NCBI GenBank assembly: GCA_028285595.1
Contig: JANQOW010000037.1
Coordinates: 1-64,000 of the forward strand
Reading direction: 5' to 3'
DNA from: Hyphomicrobiales bacterium
GTDB lineage: Bacteria > Pseudomonadota > Alphaproteobacteria > Rhizobiales > CAJQND01
Length of the DNA stretch: 64,000 bases
Under the pieces are notes generated by a model. It did no database searches, was not told the origin of the DNA, and saw nothing but the letters and a program-made list of their open reading frames with translations. Shown piece after piece: positions 6,788 to 13,612 of the stretch (position 1 is its first letter; every line of letters starts with the position of its first letter). Position numbers and translations under genes: made by a program.

Positions 6788-7630
6788 ATGTCCCGCTTTA
6801 AAATCCAAAACAGCGCATTCACCAACGTGGTGGCGGGGTCTGTGGCCACGCTCAACGTCGCGGTGGATCGGCGCTATCACCGCACCGTGCTGGAATTCTG
6901 GCGCGGCGGTGCGCTCGCCACGTGGGCGCAAATCGTGTCCGATATCACGCTCATTGAGCTTAAGATCAACGGGCGCGTCTTGCGGTCTTTCAAGCCTTCA
7001 TTCTTGCGGGCGATGCAGGGCCTTCGCGGTCACGTCACGCCAGACGGCTATATCGATCTTTTCTTCTCCGAGCCTTGGGCCCGGACCATCGAAGGTGAGG
7101 ACGGTATGGCATGGGCCGTGAAAGATCAGGCCAGCACGTTCCAAATCGACGTTCACATCGCTTCCGGTGTCCCGACGCCTGCGCTTAATGCTGTCAGTCA
7201 CGTGGACAGTGGCCGCGATGTGAACGGTAAGCTGATCCAGTGGCTGCGCGCCAAGCGCTACACCTCGCAGGTGGTGCCGGTGGTGGCCACGGGCATTTTC
7301 ACGCTCAACAGCTTGCCGGTGTCCGGTCTCTACAAAGGCCTTTACCTCTTCGAAGATACGGCGGGCGATATCGCCTCAGTCCGTATCAAGGTGGACAGCG
7401 TTGAGGTCTACAACATGACGCGGGCGCAGGCTGAGGCCAGCTTGCCGCGTGATGGCGTGGCGCAAACGGGTGTCTTCCCGGTCATCCTTGACGATGGCAA
7501 CCGGGTTGCTGAGGGCTTGGGGACGCATACCCCGTCCGGTCAATTGATCCCGATGGAAATCGAGTTCGAAATGGCCGCGGCGAATGCGTTCACGCTCTTT
7601 GCTGAGTATCTGGGCGCGCCCCTGCAATAG
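6788..7630 (+). CDS. Major capsid protein, P2-family double jelly roll
   Basis: 280 residues from the ATG at 6788, close to the PM2 P2 length of about 269. It has the order typical of P2 N-terminal domains: a Gly-Ala-Thr-rich start (NVVAGSVATLNVAVDRRYH), an LIELKINGRVLRSF strand, the GYIDLFFSEPWARTIEGED segment and a TFQIDVHI strand closing the first jelly roll. A second beta-rich half (LYLFEDTAGDIASVRIKVD) follows. It lies directly after the packaging ATPase and two tiny membrane genes and is followed by a stem-loop. Virion lattice function is inferred from family resemblance. A signal peptide is absent, as expected. Confidence 0.85.
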   Translation: MSRFKIQNSAFTNVVAGSVATLNVAVDRRYHRTVLEFWRGGALATWAQIVSDITLIELKINGRVLRSFKPSFLRAMQGLRGHVTPDGYIDLFFSEPWARTIEGEDGMAWAVKDQASTFQIDVHIASGVPTPALNAVSHVDSGRDVNGKLIQWLRAKRYTSQVVPVVATGIFTLNSLPVSGLYKGLYLFEDTAGDIASVRIKVDSVEVYNMTRAQAEASLPRDGVAQTGVFPVILDDGNRVAEGLGTHTPSGQLIPMEIEFEMAAANAFTLFAEYLGAPLQ

Positions 7631-7655
7631 GCTCTGCGGAATACCCCCGCGAAAA

Positions 7656-7690
7656 GCCCGGTCCGCGTGTTGCGTTTTAGCGGGCCGGGC
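7656..7690 (+). terminator. Stem-loop after the capsid gene (attenuator-like)
   Basis: An 11 bp stem (7656-7666 with 7680-7690, one G-T pair) and a 13-base loop lie in the 90 bp gap behind the capsid gene. There is no T-run, so full termination is unlikely. It could stabilise the capsid message or reduce read-through, giving more capsid than minor proteins. Confidence 0.45.
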
Positions 7691-7720
7691 GTCGGTCTCT
7701 CACAAAGAACGGGTAAGCTG

Positions 7721-8059
7721 ATGGTCGGCAATCCTCACAATGATCAGGCGGTCGCGAACGCGATCAGCGCTCCGGCGTCAACGGCGTCTGAGTTTGATTT
7801 TCTGGGCTTCCTGAACAACACCAAACAGTTCATCTCTGGCGGGCTTCAGGCCGCTCAAGACGTGATCGGCTCGTATTACAATTTCAATGCCAACCTGGAC
7901 ACGGTTGAGGCGCAGGCCACTGTGGCCAAGTCCCAGGCAAAGGCTGCGACGGCGGCGGCGCAAGCCAACCCGCAGGCGACGATAGGCGGGGTGAGCACCA
8001 CCACGCTCTTGATCGGCGCCGTGGCCGTGGGCGCGGTGGTCTTTCTGGCGCGGCGCTAA
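7721..8059 (+). CDS. Tail-anchored virion protein candidate
   Basis: 112 residues from the ATG at 7721. A soluble helical, Ala/Gln-rich body (VEAQATVAKSQAKAATAAA) precedes a C-terminal transmembrane helix (TLLIGAVAVGAVVFLARR). It is the first of three consecutive genes with the membrane helix at the extreme C-terminus (7721, 8062, 8711), a pattern suited to proteins bridging the internal membrane and the capsid. No homology recognised. Confidence 0.6.
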   Translation: MVGNPHNDQAVANAISAPASTASEFDFLGFLNNTKQFISGGLQAAQDVIGSYYNFNANLDTVEAQATVAKSQAKAATAAAQANPQATIGGVSTTTLLIGAVAVGAVVFLARR

Positions 8060-8061
8060 CG

Positions 8062-8316
8062 ATGGTGGCTCCCGCAACCACTCCGGCCCCGTTGCCGCCC
8101 CTGCAACTGAGCGCCTTCAATTCCGGCCCGGCTGTCTCAGGCGTCACGGCGGAAAACACGATTGGGTTTCAGACCGGGCAGTTCTTCCCGTTCGGTGAAC
8201 CCAGTCCGCCCGACACGGCCAAGCTGCCTTTGCTCAAGGCCGGGTTTTCGCCTTTGCTGCTTCTGTTGGCCGGTGGGGCTGTCTTCTATGCGTGGCGCCG
8301 GGGGCTCTTCAAATGA
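8062..8316 (+). CDS. Tail-anchored small virion protein candidate
   Basis: 84 residues, ATG two bases after the previous stop. A Pro/Thr-rich start and a Gly/Phe-rich middle (GFQTGQFFPFGEPSPP) lead to a C-terminal transmembrane helix (FSPLLLLLAGGAVFYAWRR). Its stop overlaps the next ATG (ATGA). Probably a minor membrane or capsid-linking protein; function inferred from context only. Confidence 0.6.
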   Translation: MVAPATTPAPLPPLQLSAFNSGPAVSGVTAENTIGFQTGQFFPFGEPSPPDTAKLPLLKAGFSPLLLLLAGGAVFYAWRRGLFK

Positions 8317-8711
8317 TCAGCGTTGCAATTGAGCGCCGGTACGATCTGGAGCCTAAGTTGCGCTCCTTCCTGGCGCGCTCTGAAGCCGCTCACCATGAGA
8401 CTGAGGAAAGCCTTTCCGGGTGCCGCTGTCTGGTGGTGACGCTGGACGGCAAAATGGTCCTTGTGGTGGCCTATGAGACGCGCCGGGTGCCGCTTCAAGG
8501 CGAGCAACTGGTCGTGCTGGCGTCCCATAGGGAAGGGGCCTTTCCGGGCGATGGCTGGTCAAAGCACGTCTTGCCGGTGTTCGATCAACTGGCGGCCGAG
8601 CTGGGCCTTTCCAAGGTGATCATCCCGGTCAACCGTGCCTCCAATGCGCGGCTGTATCAGCGGTGCGGGTATCAGCCGGGCGTCACGTTCTATGAGAAAA
8701 AGGTGGCGTAA
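8313..8711 (+). CDS. GNAT-like acetyltransferase inside the virion gene block
   Basis: 132 residues from the ATGA overlap at 8313. The C-terminal half has the GNAT pattern: a helix (KHVLPVFDQLAAELGL), a strand (SKVIIPVN), then the N-x-x-A-x-x-L-Y-x-x-x-G-Y motif (ASNARLYQRCGYQPG) and a final strand. A canonical R/Q-x-x-G-x-G/A acetyl-CoA loop is not obvious in the middle, so activity is uncertain. It is translationally coupled to tail-anchored protein genes on both sides. It might modify a virion or host protein, or be a re-used fold with a structural role. Confidence 0.65.
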   Translation: MISVAIERRYDLEPKLRSFLARSEAAHHETEESLSGCRCLVVTLDGKMVLVVAYETRRVPLQGEQLVVLASHREGAFPGDGWSKHVLPVFDQLAAELGLSKVIIPVNRASNARLYQRCGYQPGVTFYEKKVA

Positions 8712-9070
8712 TGGGCGGCTCAAAATCCAGTTCCAGCAACACCACTCAGACCACCAATCAAGACAACCGGGTGGCGTCAACGGATGGTGCCATCGCGGCG
8801 CAAACCATTGATGGCGGCGTGGTGATCAACCACACGGCAGAAGGCGCATTTGAGCTTGCCTCTGAAACCGTCTCCGGTGCCTTGGCGCTTGCCGGTGCCA
8901 CGGCGGCAAACTCGTTCGGGTCCGTTGGGCCTGACGGTGTGGTGGTGTCGGATGGCTCCGGCAATGTGCAATCTGCGAGCGGGCTGGGTGAGGGGGTCTT
9001 GTCTAAGGAAATGGTTCTGTTGCTTGCCGGTGTGGCGGCGGCGGTTGTGATCTCAAGGGCGGTGAAGTGA
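8711..9070 (+). CDS. Ser/Gly-rich tail-anchored protein
   Basis: 119 residues starting on TAATG at 8711. A Ser/Thr/Asn-rich N-terminus, a Gly/Ala/Ser-rich middle and a C-terminal transmembrane helix (EMVLLLAGVAAAVVISRAVK). The stop overlaps the start of the spike-like gene. Third of the tail-anchored set; likely a minor structural protein. Confidence 0.6.
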   Translation: MGGSKSSSSNTTQTTNQDNRVASTDGAIAAQTIDGGVVINHTAEGAFELASETVSGALALAGATAANSFGSVGPDGVVVSDGSGNVQSASGLGEGVLSKEMVLLLAGVAAAVVISRAVK

Positions 9071-9855
9071 TGGAACAGCAGCTGCTACCTCCAAACCTGA
9101 ACTTTCAGTTTCTGCCGGTCGATCTGGCGGCGGGCGAGGTGACGGAAATCGGGCTTACTGCGAGCTACTTCCGGATCAAGGATGCGAACCGCGACTTCGA
9201 AATCAGCTTCGATGGTTCCCGCTATATGCCGGTGGCTCTGGGCATGCACTTCAAGATGCCGACCGATCCCGCCTCCGGCATTGATTTCGTGTTCAAGCGC
9301 CTGTTCATCCGCAACCCGGCTGCGGCGGCATTGTCGGCGGAAATCTACGCTGGTTTCGGCCCGATTGGTGACGATAGCGCCGTCCTGCAAGTCACGGGCA
9401 CGGTTCCAAATCGCATTGAAGAGATCGAGCCCGGACTTGTGGCGGCTGGCAACCAACTTCCGATGCATCTCAGCGATATCGATCCCGGTTTGGTCGCTGA
9501 CGGCAACCTCGTTCCGGCGCATATCGGCGCTATCGATCCCGGTTTGGTGGCCGCCGCAAATTCACTGCCGGTGCAGCAAAGGGCGTCGTTCGTTCTTCAC
9601 TATTTCGACATTACCTTGAACGCTGGCCAGCGGTCTCTGTTCAACGGATCAAGTCAAAATGTCCGCTCCAATCTGATCGAGAACAGAGGGGTGCTGCCTG
9701 TCTTTGTGGGCGTGGGGTCTGGGGTCGGGACTGGGTGTTTGCTTGAGCCGGGCGAGAAGCTATCGGTTGACTGGGCATCGACGCTTTATGCGGAGAATGC
9801 CAGCAGCAGCTTCGGCCCCGCGCTCGTTCGTGTCTTCCGGGGGAGAACATCATGA
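9070..9855 (+). CDS. Spike-like minor structural protein with three 18-residue repeats
   Basis: 261 residues from the ATG at 9070 (TGATGG overlap). The N-terminal ~115 residues look beta-rich (DFEISFDGSRYMPVAL, FVFKRLFIRNPAAAALS). Residues about 118-171 are three head-to-tail repeats around the core I-E/D-P-G-L-V-A-x-G/A-N. The C-terminal ~85 residues form another beta-rich domain (VLHYFDITLNAGQRSLF). Soluble, no signal or membrane helix. Modular size and position downstream of the capsid gene resemble the PM2 spike (P1), but sequence does not prove it. Confidence 0.55.
   Translation: MEQQLLPPNLNFQFLPVDLAAGEVTEIGLTASYFRIKDANRDFEISFDGSRYMPVALGMHFKMPTDPASGIDFVFKRLFIRNPAAAALSAEIYAGFGPIGDDSAVLQVTGTVPNRIEEIEPGLVAAGNQLPMHLSDIDPGLVADGNLVPAHIGAIDPGLVAAANSLPVQQRASFVLHYFDITLNAGQRSLFNGSSQNVRSNLIENRGVLPVFVGVGSGVGTGCLLEPGEKLSVDWASTLYAENASSSFGPALVRVFRGRTS
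9421..9582 (+). repeat. Three tandem 54 bp coding repeats
   Basis: Units at 9421-9474, 9475-9528 and 9529-9582. Each encodes 18 residues with the core I-D/E-P-G-L-V-A, an Asn, and a Pro near the end. Units 2 and 3 share the exact string ATCGATCCCGGTTTGGT. The DNA has otherwise diverged at synonymous sites while the protein core is kept, suggesting selection on the peptide. Confidence 0.8.
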
Positions 9856-10181
9856 GCTTTCCGGGCCCTTATCGCCGTGGTGCGCACTTCCACTTTACCG
9901 ACCTCAATCAAGATGGTCAGGGCTATCAAGTGGTTTTTGCAGCCGGGGTAAACCCAAACGGCGCCATCATCCGCACCATTGTGAGCACGCGCTCGCTGGA
10001 TATAGGTTCGAATTGCATCGTTGGGGTGCGCACGTCTGACAGCGTGCGCATGTGGATCGGCGATTTGCTTTACCAAACGCCGCCCGTGATCTTGATCCCG
10101 CCTGGGCTGGGTGTTGATGTGTCCTGGCAGGACGTTGGCGCAGGCAACAATCACCTTCACATCACGTACGATCTTCTATGA
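9852..10181 (+). CDS. Small beta-rich virion protein candidate
   Basis: 109 residues, ATG at 9852 overlapping the previous stop (ATGA). Soluble and beta-rich (AHFHFTDLNQDGQGYQVVF, VILIPPGLGVDVSW), the size of a single jelly-roll or barrel domain. Between a spike-like gene and the lysis/hydrolase gene, it could be a minor vertex protein. No homology recognised. Confidence 0.55.
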   Translation: MSFPGPYRRGAHFHFTDLNQDGQGYQVVFAAGVNPNGAIIRTIVSTRSLDIGSNCIVGVRTSDSVRMWIGDLLYQTPPVILIPPGLGVDVSWQDVGAGNNHLHITYDLL

Positions 10182-11119
10182 GCCGTTTGTTTGAAAACCT
10201 GCTCTTGGGCGCTGCTGCCGCTGCCGCCTTCTATGCCTTTGTGCAGACGCTGCGGGGCAATCAGGTTCTGGCCGCAACCGCTCCGGATGGCGGGCCGGTC
10301 GCGCCGTCCAGTTTGGGCCTGTTGCCGCTCTCGTTTCAGCCATTGGGAACGGGCACGGCGCCGGGCTTCTCGTTCACGCCGGGCACGGGCTCTGTCTTCG
10401 GCGGCGGCGGCACGTCATCGCCTACACCTTCCCCGCAGCCCGCGCCGGTCAATCCTGAATTCGCCCAGCCGGGCGGCGCTTTTACCGAACTGACCGTGAC
10501 GCGGCCCAGCAACCTAGATGAGCTGATCGCGGGCGGTTTCGGGCAGGGGGCCGGAACGTCCTTTGACCCAAGCGGCACGTTCGGCTCGTTCGATCCTGTG
10601 TCATCCGCGCCGCTGCCTCCTGTGTCCGGTTCCAGCACTGGCATTGCGCCCGTGCCGCGTGCAAAGCCGTCCGGCATTAGCGAGGATCAAGACGTTATGG
10701 CGCGCACGATCTATGGCGAGGCGTCGAGCGAGGGGCGCGCGGGCAGGGAGGCGGTCGCAAGCGTGATCGTCAACCGGATGCGCTCGCCCCGGTGGCCGTC
10801 ATCGGCCAAGGCGGTCTGTCATCGGGGCGGCAAGGTGAACGGCGTGTTTCACTATCAGTTTTCGTGCTGGAACACCTTTGATCCAAACCGGGCGCGGATC
10901 GAGGCGCTGGACGCGGCAAACCCAAACCCGATCTTTCGGGAGTGCCTGGACATTGCCCGGCGCGCCTTGGCTGGCCAGTTGGCCGACAACACGGGCGGCG
11001 CTGATCACTACTATGCGGACTATATCGCCAAGCCCTACTGGGCACAGACGAACGTCTCGCCAAACGCAACCGTGACTGCCCGGATCGGGCGGCACATTTT
11101 CATGAGAGGAATTGCGTGA
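10178..11119 (+). CDS. Membrane-anchored cell-wall hydrolase (SleB/Hydrolase_2 type)
   Basis: 313 residues. An N-terminal transmembrane helix (LLLGAAAAAAFYAFVQTL) is followed by about 140 residues of Pro/Gly/Ser-rich linker and a C-terminal domain from residue 165. That domain has the SleB hallmarks ARTIYGEASSEG, VIVNRM and a closing HYYADYI...PYWA region; the glutamate of YGEA is the expected catalytic residue. It would cut peptidoglycan either from the virion membrane during entry or for release. It overlaps its neighbours by ATGA and TGATG. A holin-like protein follows four genes later. Confidence 0.8.
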   Translation: MSRLFENLLLGAAAAAAFYAFVQTLRGNQVLAATAPDGGPVAPSSLGLLPLSFQPLGTGTAPGFSFTPGTGSVFGGGGTSSPTPSPQPAPVNPEFAQPGGAFTELTVTRPSNLDELIAGGFGQGAGTSFDPSGTFGSFDPVSSAPLPPVSGSSTGIAPVPRAKPSGISEDQDVMARTIYGEASSEGRAGREAVASVIVNRMRSPRWPSSAKAVCHRGGKVNGVFHYQFSCWNTFDPNRARIEALDAANPNPIFRECLDIARRALAGQLADNTGGADHYYADYIAKPYWAQTNVSPNATVTARIGRHIFMRGIA

Positions 11120-11277
11120 TGCCTGTTCCCGTGATGCCTCTGGCCATCGTGGCCGGTGTCGGTTTCTTCGCTTATGGCTTTGGTTCAAAGCTGGGTGATG
11201 GCACGTCCAGCGCGCTCAAATATGGGGTCGCTGCCGTTGCCATGTTCGCCGCTGCCAAGGCCACAAAACTGATCTGA
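11119..11277 (+). CDS. 52-residue membrane protein
   Basis: ATG at 11119 overlaps the hydrolase stop and TGA at 11275-11277 overlaps the next ATG. Two short hydrophobic helices (LAIVAGVGFFAYGFG and VAAVAMFAAAKA) separated by a polar turn. Size, coupling and hydrophobicity fit a small virion membrane or lysis protein. Confidence 0.6.
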   Translation: MPVPVMPLAIVAGVGFFAYGFGSKLGDGTSSALKYGVAAVAMFAAAKATKLI

Positions 11278-11465
11278 TGGACGCGCGGTTTATCCAGAAC
11301 GGCGCGCTTGCCATCGTGGCCGCTCTGGTGGGCTGGTCTGTCTTTCAAACCCACACGCTCACACTTGAGGTTGGGCTGATGCGCCAGAAGGTGGATTTCA
11401 TCTATAGCGCACATGCAAAACGCTCAGCATTCCGGGGAGGGGCCGATGAGCCCAGACGACGCTAG
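11277..11465 (+). CDS. 62-residue single-pass membrane protein
   Basis: ATG at 11277 overlapping the previous stop. A transmembrane helix (LAIVAALVGWSVFQTHTL) is followed by a basic tail that overlaps the next gene. Arrangement with the following gene (single helix, then a charged coil and Pro-rich tail) resembles paired i-spanin/o-spanin-like lysis genes, but no lipobox is seen, so this is only a possibility. Confidence 0.5.
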   Translation: MDARFIQNGALAIVAALVGWSVFQTHTLTLEVGLMRQKVDFIYSAHAKRSAFRGGADEPRRR

Positions 11466-11748
11466 AACGCTCAAATTCACCGCTGCGGGCGTCCTGTGCG
11501 TCCTCCTGGCCATTGGGCTCTATGGCACAGCCGACCGCGCGGATCGCGCTTACAAGGCCGTTGCGGCCCTTCAGGTGCGCATGAACGGGCTCACAACCGA
11601 ACTGGAAGTTCTGAGAACCAAAGCGTTGGCCGGTTCCACGCACCGCAAGACGTTCCATGACCGGATCGAAGCGGTTCCGTTGCCGGAGCCTGTGCCGGTG
11701 CCTGGACCCTTGGCCCCGCGTCCTAAGCCTAAGGAGAAGAAACCATGA
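11446..11748 (+). CDS. Single-pass membrane protein with coiled coil and Pro-rich tail
   Basis: 100 residues from the ATG at 11446 (GGAGGGG upstream). A transmembrane helix (AAGVLCVLLAIGLYGTA) is followed by a helical, probably coiled-coil region (AVAALQVRMNGLTTELEVL) and a Pro/Lys-rich C-terminus. Overlaps both neighbours. Possible spanin-like or envelope-bridging role, inferred from architecture. Confidence 0.55.
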   Translation: MSPDDARTLKFTAAGVLCVLLAIGLYGTADRADRAYKAVAALQVRMNGLTTELEVLRTKALAGSTHRKTFHDRIEAVPLPEPVPVPGPLAPRPKPKEKKP

Positions 11749-12143
11749 TGGACCTAATCAAGCGTCGTTTAGCTGAGCCCTCAACGTGGGCCGGGCTTTC
11801 CATGTTCGGCTTGGCCGTTCCGCCGTGGCTTCCAGATGCGGCGGGTGCGGCCATTACCGGGAACTGGATACAGCTTGCGCTCGTGCTCGTTCCTGCGCTG
11901 ATTGCTATGTTCAAGAGCGATCCCGGCAACGGCGGCGCCATGCGTCCCGGCGAAGTTCCCGTGCATCCTGCTCACGCGGCAAATCCGTACATGAACTATG
12001 ACTTTCGCCCGGCTGATGTGCCGCCGTCGCAGGTCACGCCACAAGTTACCGCCAACCATCCAGCCGCCGCGCATGATGACGGGGTGAGGAGAGTGCAGAA
12101 TTTCGGCTCGGAGCCGATTTTCCAAAACTATAGGAAGCGGTAG
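11745..12143 (+). CDS. Holin-like membrane protein
   Basis: 132 residues, ATG at 11745 with AAGGAG upstream. N-terminal 60 residues have the phage-holin layout: a basic start (MMDLIKRRLAEPSTWAG), a hydrophobic segment, a short loop, and a second helix (WIQLALVLVPALIAMF). A long hydrophilic C-terminus follows. Last gene of the rightward operon, tail-to-tail with the minus-strand gene at 12145. Called by topology and position near the hydrolase. Confidence 0.5.
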   Translation: MMDLIKRRLAEPSTWAGLSMFGLAVPPWLPDAAGAAITGNWIQLALVLVPALIAMFKSDPGNGGAMRPGEVPVHPAHAANPYMNYDFRPADVPPSQVTPQVTANHPAAAHDDGVRRVQNFGSEPIFQNYRKR

Positions 12144-12144
12144 T

Positions 12145-12996
12145 TCAATATTTGAGACTGCTTGGCTGATCAGTTCCAACAGGCCGGATTTCTGTAATGA
12201 CGTGCCAGGAAATGTAACGAGGGTGTTTATCTTCTCCGATAAACACCAAAACCCCTTCGTGAGCGTTCATGAGCACTTTGCCCGACAATACTTTCCTGTA
12301 AGGTGCATTCACAGAAATATCCATTGGTGAACCTAGGTTTCTTACGGCCGGGATCCAGAAAGATCCGCCGAAGTAAGACATCAGGCTTGCAAACACAAAA
12401 ATCATAATAATTGGCAGTTCCAAGAATCTTTTTCTTTGTTCAGAAAGCCTTTCATTGTTGAACACGATTTTAATTCTTTTTCTTTTTTGGGTAATATAGT
12501 ATGCTATTGACGATATTATTAAAAGTACAAACGTAATTGATATATTCTTTATTCGTGAAACTGCAATTTCATCTTTCCATATTTGCAATTCTTGGATTTT
12601 ATAGTACATTTTTACAGGGTTATCTATATTTCCCTGCATTGTCTGGGATATCCAAACAAGAACCATTGGCATAAAAACCAAAAATAGTGTAGCCCATATT
12701 TTCCATTTTTTCTCTACACTATTTGTAACCATACGACTTGTTTGAAACGAAAACTGAATCAAATTTTTGAATACAACAAACAATCCACAAAATATTGCAA
12801 AATACAGCGAAATTGTCGCAAACAGGCTAACTTTATCGATAAGCGGCACATACCCGATGCCCAAGGGCCATATTGCGCCGGCGATGAATGCAGAGGACAA
12901 ACCGAGCACGAAAAGCGCCACTCTAACAAGCAGATTGCCCGCTAGCCGTCCAAGCAAGTCAATGGCACTATCTAATGGTTCGGGCGTCGTCGCCAT
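12145..12996 (-). CDS. AT-rich multi-pass membrane protein (cargo/moron)
   Basis: 283 residues with about five hydrophobic segments (VALFVLGLSSAFIAGAIW, LYFAIFCGLFVVF, WATLFLVFMPMVLVWI, ITFVLLIISSIAYYI, IIMIFVFASLMSYFGG). A C-terminal soluble domain of about 80 residues follows (KVLMNAHEGVLVFIGED). The middle of the gene is strikingly AT-rich compared with both phage and host genes. It is transcribed against the late operon at the element's right end, a usual place for lysogenic-conversion genes. No family recognised. Superinfection exclusion or anti-phage defence would be a reasonable hypothesis, but nothing in the sequence proves it. Confidence 0.65.
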   Translation of the reverse strand: MATTPEPLDSAIDLLGRLAGNLLVRVALFVLGLSSAFIAGAIWPLGIGYVPLIDKVSLFATISLYFAIFCGLFVVFKNLIQFSFQTSRMVTNSVEKKWKIWATLFLVFMPMVLVWISQTMQGNIDNPVKMYYKIQELQIWKDEIAVSRIKNISITFVLLIISSIAYYITQKRKRIKIVFNNERLSEQRKRFLELPIIMIFVFASLMSYFGGSFWIPAVRNLGSPMDISVNAPYRKVLSGKVLMNAHEGVLVFIGEDKHPRYISWHVITEIRPVGTDQPSSLKY

Positions 12997-13037
12997 TAAT
13001 CAGTTATCCTTGCCTCGATATCTCACAGCCAGACTTA

Positions 13038-13481
13038 TCACGAACACTTTCGCCGCTCTGCAGAAATGATCCGCTGAATGCTCACCGGATGCATTTTGAA
13101 CTTAGCGGCAATCTGTCCGTTGGTGCGCCCGCGCTCATACATTTTCATGATTTGAGCGTTCCGAAATCTGCGCTCGCGCTCGCGTTGCTCTCTGAGCTGC
13201 GAGGCATAGAATCGCTTAGCTGCAGTGACCGAAATGTCAAACTCGCGGGCAGGGATGGTGAATGGGCAGTTCGCCAACCTCGAGCGTTGGGCTTCGATTG
13301 CCGCCATCAGCTTTTTGTGCAGTGACCGTTGCCGGTGGACACGTTCAGCGAAGCCCTCCGCTTCGTTTGCTCGCGCCTCATAGTTCGCTGCTTGAAGCTG
13401 AAGGTCCTGGGCAATCTGTCTGTAGTTCTGTGCGGTGATCCGGGCCGCACGTTTTTGGCCAACAAAGGGATCGTAAGTCAT
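13038..13481 (-). CDS. Coiled-coil protein with C-terminal HTH
   Basis: 147 residues. N-terminal two thirds are helical and charged (DLQLQAANYEARANEAEGFAE). The last 40 residues hold a helix-turn-helix of resolvase/homeodomain type (MYERGRTNGQIAAKF, KMHPVSIQRII). It is adjacent to the right attachment site and transcribed inward. With no recombinase gene in the element it is a candidate DNA-binding accessory factor, transcriptional regulator or directionality factor. The HTH is seen; the role is inference. Confidence 0.6.
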   Translation of the reverse strand: MTYDPFVGQKRAARITAQNYRQIAQDLQLQAANYEARANEAEGFAERVHRQRSLHKKLMAAIEAQRSRLANCPFTIPAREFDISVTAAKRFYASQLREQRERERRFRNAQIMKMYERGRTNGQIAAKFKMHPVSIQRIISAERRKCS

Positions 13482-13612
13482 GGGATAGTCTCCATGTTTA
13501 GCTCTTCAGTCCCTCAATCGCGACATGCTGCCGCATACGTGGAGAGGGGGTCAAGGGCAGTGCAAGTAATTGTGGAAGGTTTCAACAAGATCAACCTTAT
13601 AGGGCGACCTCA

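Noticed and set aside
8313-8711. Antibiotic or toxin-antitoxin acetyltransferase
   Set aside because: There is no antitoxin partner and it is embedded in a virion operon, so a phage role is more likely.
3404-12143. Search for a tyrosine or serine integrase, terminase, portal or tail genes
   Set aside because: None of the readable proteins has these motifs, so the element is neither a tailed phage nor a self-integrating one.
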